Shown here in pieces: positions 40,001-54,500 of a DNA stretch of 64,000 nt. Each line of letters starts with the position of its first letter. The stretch's first letter is position 1. Location of the stretch: contig CM035359.1 in NCBI GenBank assembly GCA_020137815.1, forward strand, positions 3,554,539 to 3,618,538. Reading direction: 5' to 3'. The DNA is from Hormiphora californensis (taxonomy: Eukaryota; Ctenophora; Tentaculata; Cydippida; Pleurobrachiidae). Under the pieces are notes generated by a model, which saw only the letters and a list, made by a program, of their open reading frames with translations, ran no database searches and had not been told where the DNA came from. The translations under genes were made by a program, and so were the position numbers.

Positions 40001-43000
40001 AGCAACATCACTCCCGCTTAGCAATACCGATTCGAAACACGATTCGTACGCAAAAATTGACATAGAAATTTTCCATAAAATTGACTTTGAAATATTTTCC
40101 AAACTTTTTTACAAAATTTCAGAGAATGATTCTTAAAGGTTGACAAGATACCTAAAACTTTTCGTATATCGTCTTATTTTGATTTATCATTAATTTTCAG
40201 CATTTTTTCAGAATTTTTTGTCGGCTAGAAAAAAATTCGAAATAGGGGGTCTACCGATATTGTCAGCACTGGTTTTACTGGGCACACTCACTGCGTCTCG
40301 CAAATTGAAATTCACGTTTTCGGTTCCTCAAAAGATAGCTACATGATCTTGGTTGCGTTGGATTGGTCTCGATAAGACCTTTCCAACGCTACCAAAACGG
40401 TTTCTGTATCTCATCAGGAAGCGGAGATATTACGGTATCAATTTTTAAATTGCGCCTCTCGTTTATCAGTAGACCCCCTATTTTGCACATATTTCTAGCC
40501 GACAAAAAATTCTGAAAAAATGCCTAAAATTAATGATAAATCAAAATAAGACGATATACGAAAAGTTTTAGGTATCTTGTCAACCTTTAACACCTTGATC
40601 AGAGGGTGAGATTCCTTCCCACGCCCTTGAGATGCAGGCCGCGGCTAATGTCTATTTTTTTAGATAGCAATAGTGTCCTACAGACCAGGCAGGGAATCTT
40701 CAGGGGTGACCCGGCATACCCCGGGGTAAACCATGAAGCTCTTGAACTGCCTGGAGCATCTCACATACCACTCCAAGGAAACAGAGCTGCCCTCCTTGGG
40801 TGGTGTGTTTTTCTCTCTTCCTTTCTCTAATCCGCTCATGACTCATCTCTCTCTGAATAGAGATACCCCCGGCCGGTATTACACCATCTCCCCAGCCTTG
40901 TGCACTGGGCCAAAGTAGATGGCTAAATACCGGCCAAAACCCGTCCTCCAGCAAAAGTCCAGGCTGGAGGAGGTCTAATCTCAACTGGCCCCCCTCTACC
41001 TTCTGTCCACCTAGCCTCTGGACAGGTATAAAAGGTCTAACAAGCTAGGTCATAACTGGTTAGCTACCACCGACTCTCGGCAAAATTCCCACGCCGAGGT
41101 CGAGATAAACTCAAGGGGTGTTTCCGTAGCCCAACAGGGAGAAACTACACTAACCAGTAGCCTCGCTACTACCTACGCTTCTTCAAAAGTCCATGAGAAG
41201 CGTAGGAGATTCCCAAATGGCGATTACCCCCCAAACGATGAAGGTAACAAACCAACATCATCACTCTCTACCAACAAACAAGCCTCCACAAAAACCTGAT
41301 CAACAAACAGAACAAACCACTATCCCATGCTACAAAACAAATTTCTATGAGTGACGCACATAGATACCTAACCCACTAAACATTTCACACGCCAGAGTTC
41401 CGTTAATTGGGAAGGAACCTGCCCTAACTACCCCATGAACGGCCGGACGCTGCATCTGCATCACGAACAAAAAGTGATGTTCCATGAACCCACATGGAGT
41501 ACTGATTACAAATCAGAGGTTGGCAGCGCAAAATCTACAAAGGTGCCATAGTCAATGGAGCGTCCGAATTGTCCTAGCCAAGGCCACATCTAGAGCGATC
41601 AATGCTGAGATGCCACTCACCAAGGGTCGCTGGAGATATCCGAGACTGGCACAATGTGAAAACAGTGCTGGTGCGGTCCTCTTCATGGGACCTGTTAAGA
41701 TAGTTATGGGAGACGATTCCACCCTTATCTCCAAAACCATGGACATAAGACGGAGGAAGAAAACTCTCCCGGGGGAAAGAGGAAACTCTGGAACCTGAGC
41801 TCCGTCCTTCTCGGGCGTGAGGAACTGGCTGCCGGACGGGATAAAATCACAAGTAGAGGATTGGAAGCGGAGGCGCATACAACAACAACAACAACAACAC
41901 CTTGATCGGTGCTCTCCATGAATTTTTTGAAAAAAAAAACGTTTCTGAATTTGTTGACCCTCTCATGAGGACACGATTCGACGGGAAGTCAGGTATCAAA
42001 TCAATCCATATCGAACCCGCTAACTAGCGAAATCATTTCCACATAGCACCACCGATTCGAAATAGGGTTAATACGGCGAAATTGACATTGAAATCCATAC
42101 AATTTTCGTGAAATAATTGAAAAATTTTGCATGAAAAAGCCCGATTTCTGGGCATTTTTTGACCAAAAAATTCGGTGGTTCGGCCAAAATTTCCTACCGA
42201 ACCGAACCGAACCGAACCGCCCAAAAAACACCGAATTTCCGAACCGAACCGAACCGAACCGAATGTTCGGTCGCTTCCTGGTCGACAGACTGGGAACATG
42301 TCTGCAAGGTGTTCATAATATACAACACTATACGAACCCTAGTCAGTTCCCTGTTCCCACGATTACCAAAATTACCCTTTGCTCGCGGTGATGTGCGGAG
42401 AAAACTTGTTCAAGGCGTTCGGGAATTCCATGTAAGTCATAATGTGTGTGTGTGAAATTACCTGTGTACTATACTGTTCAGTAGTGGTATCTACTTCCAC
42501 TGTCACTTCCAGGGAGACAATGCTTCCTATCTCGACTGTAAGAGTGCTCTGGAGTGGCCGAACTACTGGCCTGTCTGAAGGGGAAGAGAGGGAGTGTAAT
42601 AGGTACACATTGGGAGGGACGGTGTGTAATATGTATGGTACAAGGGCAAGAGAGGATGAAGAGAAAAGGGGTTTGTTTGGGACAAGTGTCGAGAGAAGGG
42701 GGATATATATAAGGCGTGTAATACGGGAGAGAAATGAAAACAAATGCACACAATAAATGTCGAATTTAAATCTTAGGAAGAATATCGACCCGCTCTCTCA
42801 TTAACTTACTCAGTACACGAAGATATCTCGTGTCGGCTGTGGATCCAGTTGTACTACGGGTAAGACACTGGTAGGTGCCTGTATTTAGGGCGTTCACCCC
42901 ATCAACTCGGAGCTCTGGTCTAGAAATATGATATTATAGGTTGCATGGGGTCACATCAAAACCCTGGTATACCCTGGTAGAATACTTAGGTGTTAGTACT

Positions 43001-45852
43001 GCCATACCGAAACACTTAAAAAAGTACTGCAGAGTGAACATTTTAGGGAACTTTTTAGAGAAAGGAGACTACCTAATAATAACAGAGTGTTTTAAACTTA
43101 CCCTGTTTGAATGAGAGCACTATTAAAGAACCACTGTATATCTGGGTGAGGATTACCCGCCCCTTCACATCGCATTACAACCTGTTATAGAGAGAATTCA
43201 TGTTACCATGGTAGCATATGGTACAAGAAGTAATTAATAGATCTAGTCTATCAAAGAGAATGATTTAGTCTGTCTAAGCTAGACCAATAAACTACACAGC
43301 TTTGTTTGAATTTGTAAAATTAAATGTCAGAGTCCTTCGCCGTGTTATGTCAGTGGATCCCATAATAAACTTTTAAACACGATCTGCACTCACCGTATCG
43401 CCGTGTAGTGCGGTAGAAGGTCCAATAAAGTGGTAGATAACCGGTAGGGTGTACTGGGATCCGATTGTAAGATAGTAGTTGAGTGTTGTACTTCCGTTAT
43501 TGTTGCTTGATTGAACGGTGTAGCTACCCTCGTCCGTCTAAAGGGGGGGGGGGGTTTATAATGTGGGCATCATGGGTATTCATATTAAAAACTGAACTAT
43601 CTATACAGTCCTTGTTTTAATGTTTTGTTCCAACCTCCGTGTACCGATTTACCGGGAAAATTACCGGTAAATCGGGGTCTGACCGACTGTTTGGTTTGGT
43701 TTGGTTCGACTTTACCTCGCACTGCTCCCCGAAGGAGCCTGGCTCAAGTGGTACTGTTGTATCCGTCTGACCGACTGTAGTACACTATAGTTTACCTGTT
43801 GTATATTGAATATGTAGAGGTACCCGCCCTGGTCAGATATCTGGTACTTACTGCCACTAGTTAGCGTCTGACCTGTATCAGAATAGAAGCTTGAAATAGT
43901 ACAGTATAAAAAGGGAACTAGTAGTACATGAAGTATGATTTATATGAAAGAGGTAATACAGTAGTGTAGTACAGTATCATTACAGTAATGTAGTACAGTA
44001 TTATTACAGTAGTGTAGTACAGTATTATTACTCTGATCAAGCGTGTATTGAGTCCTAATTAATAAAGTAGTAGCAGCTACTAAAACACTGTTGCTCAAAG
44101 AGCAACAGTGTTTTGGTAGTTGCTCATATTGCAGGGTCTGTACAGTGTACAGCTTCATTACTCGTGTTGCAACACATTGTTACAAAGTTATATAACTTGT
44201 GGAGGCGGATCATTACTTAGGTTATACTAAGTATAACCTATGTAAGTCTTGTGTGTGGTGCCCCGGTTTAGAGATATCTGTATGCATGGTCATTATCCTA
44301 TATTTAGGAGTACTACTCTACAGGGCACAAGGCATGAATACAATACAGTGTAGTACATTTCCTAACCCCAGTGTCCCTACCTAACTGGTATACTGGGCTA
44401 AATCCCACTATGTGCCCCTCCAATTCACACCAGGTGTGCTACTGTGTGGCTCTAATGGGGGGGGGGTATTGTGTGATCAGGATCTGCTATACCGTACAAC
44501 CCCCTCAATCTCTCGGGGGATCATAGGTCACGCAAAGACAGTGGGACACCCTGTACAGTGTGGCATATCAATCTCTCCTCTTTAGAGGGACTCTTCTAAT
44601 TTCTCCCTCTTCTAATAATAGTTCTCCCTCGTCTAATAACAGAACTCTTCATTACGAGCAGCTATACTGATCCATGGTTCCATGTGGCGCCAGAATATCT
44701 GTCATAGTTATATAATGTTCTATAGTTTGGTTCAGAGAGGGCAGTCTTTTGTGAAACAAATCGTTGAACATAAATAACCATGATGATATATCAGCCCTAA
44801 TATTCAGTACACCGTTCCTTTTGCATTATATTAGGGTATTATATGGAGGTGCGAGATCATGTCCATTCACAACATACAGCTGTAACGAACAACTGTAACA
44901 ATATACTGTTTCTAAACAAACTGTAACGAACAACAAAATACCGTTTCTGAACCATGTGAGACCATCGGTAGGTTTAGCACCGAATGTCACCGTCGTACCA
45001 TAGCCGGCTGATTGAACACGAGATGTCGTGTTGGAGATGTCTGGTAAAACTGAAAATACAAAGGTTTGAAGGCAACTCCAACCAAATTAAACGAAACGAA
45101 ACCCCAAACCAAACTACCCCACCCGATACCAAACAACCCCAAACCACTCTACCCTACCTCAAATCACTCCACCCCAAACCCCAAACCAAACTACCCCATA
45201 CCAAACCACCCCATCCCACCTCAACTCCTACCTCGGACGGACACAGTTGCTTCATGAGCAGTACGATGGGATCCCTGACTGGCAATACAGTGAACAGTAA
45301 CAGTTTTATTTAGAGTTCCAAGGTACAGGGTGGACACAGAATCATCCCTTCCCCCACCCAGGACTCGGAAACTTGGAAAAAGGACCTCGTTGGGTAGTTC
45401 CTGAAAAGAGAGAGTAACGGTCAGCCCCCGATTAATTATAGGAACCATGATGGGTAGAATTCAGCCCATGGAACGTTTGAGGACACATTACGGACACAAT
45501 ATTGTGGACACATTGAGGACACAATATTGTGGACACATCGTGGACAGTCTGAGGACACATTGAGTTGATACCTCGTTATGTTCTGACCCTCATTTACGGG
45601 GCGAGGTAAGTAAGGTCGGACCTTGGTTTGGGTATAAGGGATCTAAAAAATGGAAGAGTTGAAAGGTGGATGATGTGATGAGCAGGTGTTTCAAAGATTA
45701 ACTCTTGTGACCTTCGAAAATGGAAGTTGGAAGAGGGATAGCTACAGTGTACCAACACTATTATATTGCGGGTCAACAGGTGCTTCAATCGGTAGAAAAC
45801 TGCGAAGAGAGTCAGAGAGAGAGAGGTGAGGGAGAGAGAGGTGAGGGAGAGA

Positions 45853-45938
<86 letters not shown>

Positions 45939-48451
45939 CGTAGGCTAGATTGACGAGACGATGAGTGCTCTAGCTCACTTGATCATCAGTTCTTCGACTC
46001 TGGATGCTCAGTGTTCGGTGCGTGTACCACTCTCATCGTCTGCTCTCTCTTACTACCGCTAGCTCTTCTGCTGCTCTCGTGGATCCTCTCTCGTGACACG
46101 CTCACATCTGATTCTCTGAATCCATGCACTGTGTGACAACACTAGTACCTTGATAAAGTCTTAAAGTCGATGACTTTATATTAGTGTTTACATAAAAAGA
46201 AAAGTCCATACCAGTACTTGATTCATGGTGTTTTACATACCAGTGAGTCGATGGTAGGTGATATACGCAGTACTTGATTCAGTGTTTTACATACCAGTGA
46301 GTCGATGGTAGGTGATATATACCAGTACTTGATTCAGTGTTTTACATACCAGTGAGTCGATGGTAGGTGATATACCAGTACTTGATTCAGTGGGTTTTAC
46401 ATACCAGTGAGTCGATGGTCCATGTTAGGATGGATCCCTGGGAGACAGTACACGAGAGGGCAGTAGAGTCCCCCGGTGCAATGTTGACAGACTGTGGAGC
46501 CTCTCTTATTGAGGGTCGCACTAGAGAGAGAAATGGAGATCAAAAAACAATATTACTTTCGAACATACTATCACAGAAGAAATGCCCAAAAAGATGGTAT
46601 AGCTCACAAAAGCCAAACCTGTAATTTCAATTTGGATAAGGTGCCTTGTTATTCCACTACTCTGACTCCACACATGACACTCGTATAACCCTGAACTATC
46701 CAGAACCGCCTGAAAGTGTGGTAATGAGTATACCTGGAAAAAAGATAGTATTTTGGCCGGTCTGTTTTTGTGTCTCTTTCTCTCCCTCTCTCTCTCTTTC
46801 TTACGTTAGAAAACTGCAGTGTCAATTTATCTTCACTCAAGGCCACATTGTTTGTTCCAAAAACAACATCTTCCCCTTCACGATACCACTTTATTGATAG
46901 CACCTGTAACAATTCATTGATAGCACAGCAGCTAGGTGCCTCAAGGACATATCCTGAAGAGAAGATTTTTCACGTTGAGTAACGCTAAGTGGGATTGAGA
47001 AGGTTTCAACTTACCTTTTCGCGTTGAGTAACACTAAGTGGGACGGAGAAGGTTTCCCCTGTAAATCGCTGCAGATATACCTCTCCTGTTATCTGTGGTG
47101 GACCTGTAACATTTACAGGGAATGTAACATTTACAGGGAATGTAACATTTAAAGGGAATGTAACATTTACAGGGAATGTAACATTTACAGGGAATGTAAC
47201 ATTTACAGGGAATGTAACATTTACAGGGAATGTAACATTTAAAGGGAATGTAACATTTACAGGGAATGTAACATTTACAGGGAATGTAACATTTACAGGG
47301 AATGTAACATTTACAGGGAATGTAACATTTACAGGGAATGTAACATTTACAGGGAATGTAACATTTACAGGGAATGTAACATTTACAGGGAATGTAACAT
47401 TTAAAGGGAATATAACATTTACAGGGAATGTAACATTTACAGGGAATGTAACATTTACAGGGAATGTAACATTTACAGGGAATGTAACATTTAAAGGGAA
47501 TGTAACATTTACAGGGAATGTAACATTTACAGGGAATGTAACATTTACAGGGAATGTAACATTTACAGGGAATGTAACATTTACAGGGAATGTAACATTT
47601 ACAGGGAATGTAACATTTACAGGGAATGTAACATTTACAGGGAATGTAACATTTACAGGGAATGTAACATTTACAGGGAATGTAACATTTACAGGGAATG
47701 TAACATTTACAGGGAATGTAACATTTATAATAGGGAATGTGTCAAAACTTTGGAAGCGCTACGTAAAGGGGATTGTGCAACGTGCCCAAGTCAAAACTTG
47801 AATTCTTCGTTGTAACTTGTAACACTTGTAGGGGTGTCTGTTAGTCCCTTTCCGTATGTTTTTATTAGTTTGTGCCTTTGTTCATGAAGGAATTTTTCCT
47901 GAATCTTCGCTAAAATGTTTTTTAGACATTTTCTATGTCAACTTTATAGTTTCATGATGATCGAAGGTGTTTTTTGGCTAGATTGGAGTCTCATTTTATA
48001 AAAATAGTTACTACTGATCAAGTCCTGTTATACTAACCCTCCACTTCCAAGAGTATTTCAGTATTCTGCAGATCCTCCTCTCTCTTTACCCTCACTTTCC
48101 CACTGTCACTCTCCTGAGTACTGTGAATCACTAGGGCCCTTCCACTTTCCTCAACTATGTACCTGAGGGAATAATGTACAATTTTTTGATTTGGCTCTCC
48201 CTGGTCCTCCAGTGAATTGTCATCATGACACGAATGGTTTTGGTAAATATATAGGTATTGAAAATTTCCAAACTAATATAAACCGAAAAGTATCGATCAA
48301 TGATGGGGTCTGTTTGTCTTGTTTTTGTTTTTGCTGCAGATGTAGTGCACCTTGGACTGGGGGACTGCTAAAGTGTACATGATGTGGTTCTCTCTCTCTC
48401 AGGGTACAAGGTACCGAGTCATTACCTCATTATCTCCCTGCTTAGAATCTT

Positions 48452-48507
<56 letters not shown>

Positions 48508-51500
48508 CCTCTCCCAAAACTCATGGCCCTATATCTCTCTAACCACACACTCCACACTCCCCAAAATATTCGTAACATTGTTCGTGTTGTGAATATTTTG
48601 GGGAGAGTGTTCGTCGAACAAAAAACTAAAGGCTCAAGATTACCAAGGATATAATTCAACTTATTAAACTACCTTTGAGAATCCCAGCTATCGCTTGACC
48701 ACTTGATACTTCCCGGCTCAATATCATCTTCTGCAGTAGAGACTCGGAGTGTGACTGTCTCCCCGCAGCATGGAACTGAGTAGACCGGGGAATCAGGGAC
48801 CAAACGGGACTGAGCTGTAAAAAGCATAGAATTTGAATCGGGGTATTTTATGGTTAGGATGCCATGCATACAAATGGGGGGGGGGGGCAGTCCATCGGCC
48901 AAAATCAGGGTACCATCGGCCAAAATCAGGGTACCTTTTTAGGGCTGAATTACCCCCCTCCCCAAATTCCATGAAAGACGTTACATGGTGGAAGCTAGTT
49001 TTTATTTTCCGAAACGAACCTAAAAGTTTTAACAGCACTGTAGCCTGTGCATCAATCAGACCTCCATCGTTACGTGTACCCCTCACAGTAACCTGCAATT
49101 ATAATGAAATTGGGAATTAGAATATCACACCTTAATGTGCGATTGAGAAAGAGAGGGAGGGTGCAGGAATGGAGATTTGGAAAGGGAGAGGAAGTTAGAG
49201 GGAGAGAAAGAAAGCAGATGTATGGAGACTATATTGCACTCTGTATATTGCAGAGTAGTAGGGTAACCTCCGTAAAAGGTTTGATGGTTCACTGCTGCCC
49301 TGCATTAATACACAGATTGCTGCAGAGAGGGTGGTGACATATATAACACGCGTAGATCAATATTAGTACAATATTAGTACAGCTGATCTGTGTAACATTG
49401 AGCTGGCAGGGGCAGCGTTAATATACGATGAAATAAAGTGGTTTACTACAACACGAGACCGAAGGGCGATTGCTAACATTACAAAAACATGGACCGAGAC
49501 CGACGGGTCGAGGTAGGCTAAGTGTAACTACTGAGCGAGCTTGCGAGCTCTGCAGTTAATAAGGCCGAGCTTGCGAGGCCTATAAAAATGAACGAATTTA
49601 TCACATTATTGTTGTGTAATATATCACGTGAAAGATATTAGGTAAAGGGCGTGTTTAGGGCGTAGGCCCAGAAAAGTGTTTAAATATTAAAAAACTCGAA
49701 ATTTATAATGTCAAAGTAATTCGGGTTTTGTCCGAAGTTGGTGACATTCTGAAGGACGGTAAGGGACGTTATAGAGTGGACTGTTACTGGTGATCTCTTG
49801 GTAATGTTCGAAATGCTCAAGTCGGGAGAGACGCCCTTCTGACAGCCTAGTTGAAACCTGGATGGAAAGATCATGAACCAGATTATGTTAGGTCGGGGAG
49901 GAGGTCATTAAAAGTCTCTATAGTTACTGATTTAGTTTCCATGGCAACCAGACAATTGGTATTTAACGGGGGAATAAAAGGGCCGACCGGTGGAATGTGG
50001 AGCCGCTCCGGGCTCCCGGTGGGTGCGCTAGTAAGATATATGTTATAAAAGTGCCAAACATAACATCATGTATGTTATATCTGACACTTTTTAATATAAA
50101 TAAATAGAGATCAAGTTCATTCAGACTAAGAAAGAGCAGGGGTCTCCCCTATTCATGCAAAGACAGAGCAGGGGCAGAGCCTCCCCTATTCATGGAAAGA
50201 TAGCATACTACCGAGATAAACGTTATGTGAAAAAAAACGTATTTTAAGGCGTGATCTTTTCAAACTTGCGTTTGATGGCCTTTTCCAGTGCCATATTTCC
50301 CAATTTTTCTGTGATAGTAGCGCTTGTAGTAATTAGTCAGCTTGTTTAAGTGGAGAAACTGTTTTCAAATGCTGTAAGCAGACGCAGCTCTATTGTGTAG
50401 CTCGCGAGTCCTAAAGTGTACGAGCTAGGAGCGCTGTGATTGGTCAATAGCTTGAACGGCTACGTAGGGTCAGTAAATTCGGGAATTTTCACCGTTCAGC
50501 TGCATCATAAGTAATGACCTACATAGTCACATGTGTGACCTACATAGTCACACGTGATTAGAAACCTACCCTAGTTTAAGCATACTGCCAGTTGACAGGA
50601 GATTCGTTGTATTAATTACAGTTTCTGATTTGTCACATTACATAGCACTGATCAATATGTTGGTTTAGAGATCGTGTTTTTTGTTTTTTGAGTGTGCGTC
50701 ATGTCACGTGCTGCACCTCTTAGAATTCTATTTTCACCCCATTCTATGTCTAGATGGGGGTTGAAATTCAGGAGGAAAGTTGTAAAAGCTTTAAATTTAT
50801 CATAGGACTCAGTCCCTCAACAATTGATGAAGTTCGCTCTCTCTCTTCCACGGTACCACCCTCTCATCCACCCTGTCGTCTTATATTTTACTATTTTGCG
50901 GCTCGTTCGAGTTTAGCAAATTCCAGAATCCAGCTCCAATTACTACATTGTAACAGTCACAAAGGACCATATAATAACTGCTTTCCGCCGCCCTTTCACG
51001 TCTAGTCGAGTCTTTGGGCCCCTCCCTCCGTTCACTGTTCAGGCTCTTCTCGGTGCAGATTTACAGTGAAGGTTTGCAGAGAGAAGCTCTGTTCGGACTC
51101 ACCCAATCACTGCAGCCTTTCCATTGGTTTTCAATCTTATACAATCCTTTTCCTTCCATCCAGTTGTTGTTGTTGTCCAGTGAACCGCTCCCGTTCAAAA
51201 CACTACTAACAGTCCACGAATTAAACCGATCCCTAAAAACCAAGGGTCCCCACTGCCCTTCCACTCTGCACCCCTTTCTCCACTTGCCTCTTAGTCCCTT
51301 ACCCTGCTTTCCTTTACTTCTGCCCCCTCTCCTGCTCCTACTCCTCCCTCTCCCTGCCCCCTTTTCTCTCCCTCCCGCCCATTTTCTGGTGTTTTTCTAC
51401 CCTGTGACCTAAAATAGCAATGACATGAGGGGAGATTATCTACTACTAGTGCTTATTATTGGGTTCCATGCTACGATCCAAGTTGAATGTAGTGTCTACA

Positions 51501-54500
51501 ACAACTGCAATATCACTGAAATCGGTCCCTTTCTCACGGAGATATGTCCACGTGTCCGGCCTCCAGGATCAGATAAAATTGTTTTTCGATGTCCCAACTC
51601 GAATGATACTTTCGCTGCCTACACTAGATACTCACAGGCACTTCGCCAAACCCGGAACATGGTGACAAAACTGTGCCCGAACGATGTAGCACACTACCAA
51701 GCTTGTCTTGTGAAATACCTCGACGATTATGACCGATTCAGCTTTTTTAACGGATTCAATATCCGGCTGTTCGATTCCCCGCCGGTGTGCGGTCGTCTGT
51801 GCTGGAACAATGAAAGTTACGCCTACCAGTTTACGGATGACCAACACTGCCCAGAGGACGCAACAATTTCAGAAGCCAACTTCACACGGTACGTCCTGCC
51901 TCGACCTCCCCACAATTACACCTTTCCTATCCCCTCAAATCTTGTGTGTGACGGGAAGTGTGACTATGTAAATGAGGACTTTCTGAGCATGGTGTGGAGA
52001 TGCGTGGACGAGATCGATTGCCATGGATTGTCATATGGTATTGTCATACCTGAGTCTGGTATTTTCCCGCTAAACATCGGTTCCGACTTCATGGAAGCAA
52101 CAAACATGAATTTCGAAAAGTATTGTGAACACTCGCATGAGTATGATGGAGGAGAAAGGAGATTGTATCCACTGAACAACCGTACCCGGTGCTTTTACAT
52201 GCTTCAATATCAACTATTTGGCAATGAGTTCGATTCAAAGCGTCACTATGACTATCCTTATTGTATCGATGGCCATGATCAGACTAACTGTTCCTACTCC
52301 GGGTTTGTAGCGGGACAATGCAAGGTCGATGGATTCCTCACCACCGTTTCAACACATATTCTATGCGGGAGAGATATGCCGATCCTGTGCGATGACAAAC
52401 TAGATGGTGAATGTTTTACATCGGATCGTCATTGTCGCGTTCACAAACACCGACTTTGTGATGGTCACAGTGACTGTAACTCAGGTGCGGATGAGAAACT
52501 TGGTGCCTGTTATAGCAGGCTCACCAAGAGAAAGTGTGAACGAAGGATGACTCAGGTAACATCTCTACTACCCATTCCCTACAACTGGGTCCAAGATGGG
52601 ATTGTTGATTGTGTAGGAGGAGAGGACGAGGACTTTACCAGCTGGGATAGGTGTGGAACAGGATCTACAAACAGAGTTCGTAGAGGGAGGAAATGTAGGG
52701 ACGTCTTTGTTTGTCGACCAGGGGAGGTATTGAAATACCTAGAGCTGGAAGATATTTGTGCAACTGCAGCAACGTGTGGAGGAAAAGCCTGTGAGAACTC
52801 AAACCCAGTCGTCCCTTGGACAACTTTATCCGAGACTGTTGTGGGCAACAGAAGGATAATACGGAGCGGATGGTGCCAACGGGGATTGGAATCCCTAACT
52901 CGAGCAATAGGTGACACATGCACTGGAAATGATTTCACGAATCCATTTCAAGAATTTTTCGGGAAAACCTTGACGACTCAACTGATTCTTTCGAGTGTCA
53001 TACACGATTGCCGCTACTTCTACGGCAAACAGTACGTCTATCGAACTTGCAGTGACCAGTGTCCAAACGAAAATTGTCCCTTGTCGAAACCAATCATTCA
53101 CTCTTCTTGTGGAAACATAAAGAATCTTCGGTATTCCATTGCACAAGTTGGCGTCACTGTTGTAGAAAAAGACAGGTACGGTTATCATAATGACTTCTTT
53201 GCCTGCAACACCAGTCTCTGCATACCGTTTTCTAAGGTTTGTGACTTAGTGGACGACTGCGGGGATGGGTCCGACGAAGGGAATTGTGAAAATAGCGTAA
53301 AATGTGGGGAAAGCAACAGATATATTGCGATAAGTCAAATGTGCGATGTCACAATTGACTGCCCTGATTTTTCGGACGAATGCAACAACGACTGCCATCG
53401 GAAGTTTATTGAAAATGTCGCTACTCTAGCTTGTGCGTCGCTAATGGGTATAGTCGGGACTGTATTGAGTGGAACGCAGGTTTTTAAAAGCATTTTCATG
53501 GACGAGCCTTCAAAGAAGGATAGCCAGCTCATTAATAAAGTGTTTTCCACCCTCATCGCTCTTGGTGACCTCCTCACATCAACCTACCTACTGATTCTGG
53601 TCGCATTTCACTGGGCTAATCGGAATAGTTTCTGTGAGAAGCAGCTAGCTTGGGTTAGCAGCTGGACTTGTAGGATCCTGGGAATACTGAGCACAACCGG
53701 CACCACCATCACCTCTCTCTCCATGGCTGTAGTCAGTCTATTCAAGCTCCAGGGAGTAAGACGTGGCATACGATTCCGGAGATCCAAGGATATTAGCCCG
53801 GAATTCAAGAAGAAAGTCTTCCTAATGGTTGCAGCTATCAAATTTATGGCAGTTGGTTTTGCTGTCACCCCGATCATTCCAGATTTTGAGGATGGTTTTG
53901 TAAACGGGCTTATCTACGAGGATGCTGCCCAGCTATTCCTGGGAGTGATGACAAAAGAGAAACTCCTGTCGATTATCCAGGGATACCATGGCACCAGGAT
54001 GATCACCAGATCCGAGAGTAGACTCTCATGGGCGAGGATCAGAAGTGTTGTGAGCAGCATGTTTACTGTGGACAACGGAGGGGTACAGCACAGGAAGTTA
54101 TCCTTCTATGGAAATGACCCAATCTGTCTCTTCAAGTTCTTTGTCCTTCCAGATGATCCCCAACTAGTATTTGTATGGTCATACATTTCCCTGCAGTTCC
54201 TGTGCTTTCTAGCCGTGGCCGTCTGTCACACTGTCATTGGGGTGTTGGTCACCCGGAATAATAAAGTGGAGGGTAGCCATCTTGCCTCAAAGCTTAACGG
54301 GAAAATAATGTTGATCTGTCTAACGGATTTCTGCTGCTGGATGCCCTTCCTGATTTGTTGTGCCCTCCACACGGCCGAGGTGGTGGATATGTCGCCATGG
54401 TACCAGGTTTCACTCATCATACTGTCAATAAACTCTGTGATCAATCCACTGCTTTACAACAGTGAACTTCTCCAGACGGCACTTACCTTTTGTAAAAGAA

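Larger units (their letters stand above)
39075..42280. mobile_element. 3.2-kb hAT-like composite element
   Basis: Ends CAGGAAACGACCGAACC and, inverted, CAGGAAGCGACCGAACA; a perfect 8-bp target duplication GTCGACAG at 39067-39074 and 42281-42288. Subterminal (accgaa)n runs are found at both ends. The ends closely match the 109-bp miniatures (CAGGAACCGACCGA), so they may share a transposase. The interior has about 240-bp tandem repeats, a nested TTAA element (40137-40586) and a retroposon-like insert (40601-41895). No hAT transposase is seen. Confidence 0.86.

Noticed and set aside
44199-44384. Hydrophobic plus-strand ORF that could be a membrane exon of the Sushi gene
   Set aside because: No splice borders in the right phase, only a short hydrophobic stretch, and other Ig exons lie between.
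47104-47727. CRISPR-like regular array
   Set aside because: The 18-bp units are directly joined with no unique spacers; this is a minisatellite in a eukaryotic intron.
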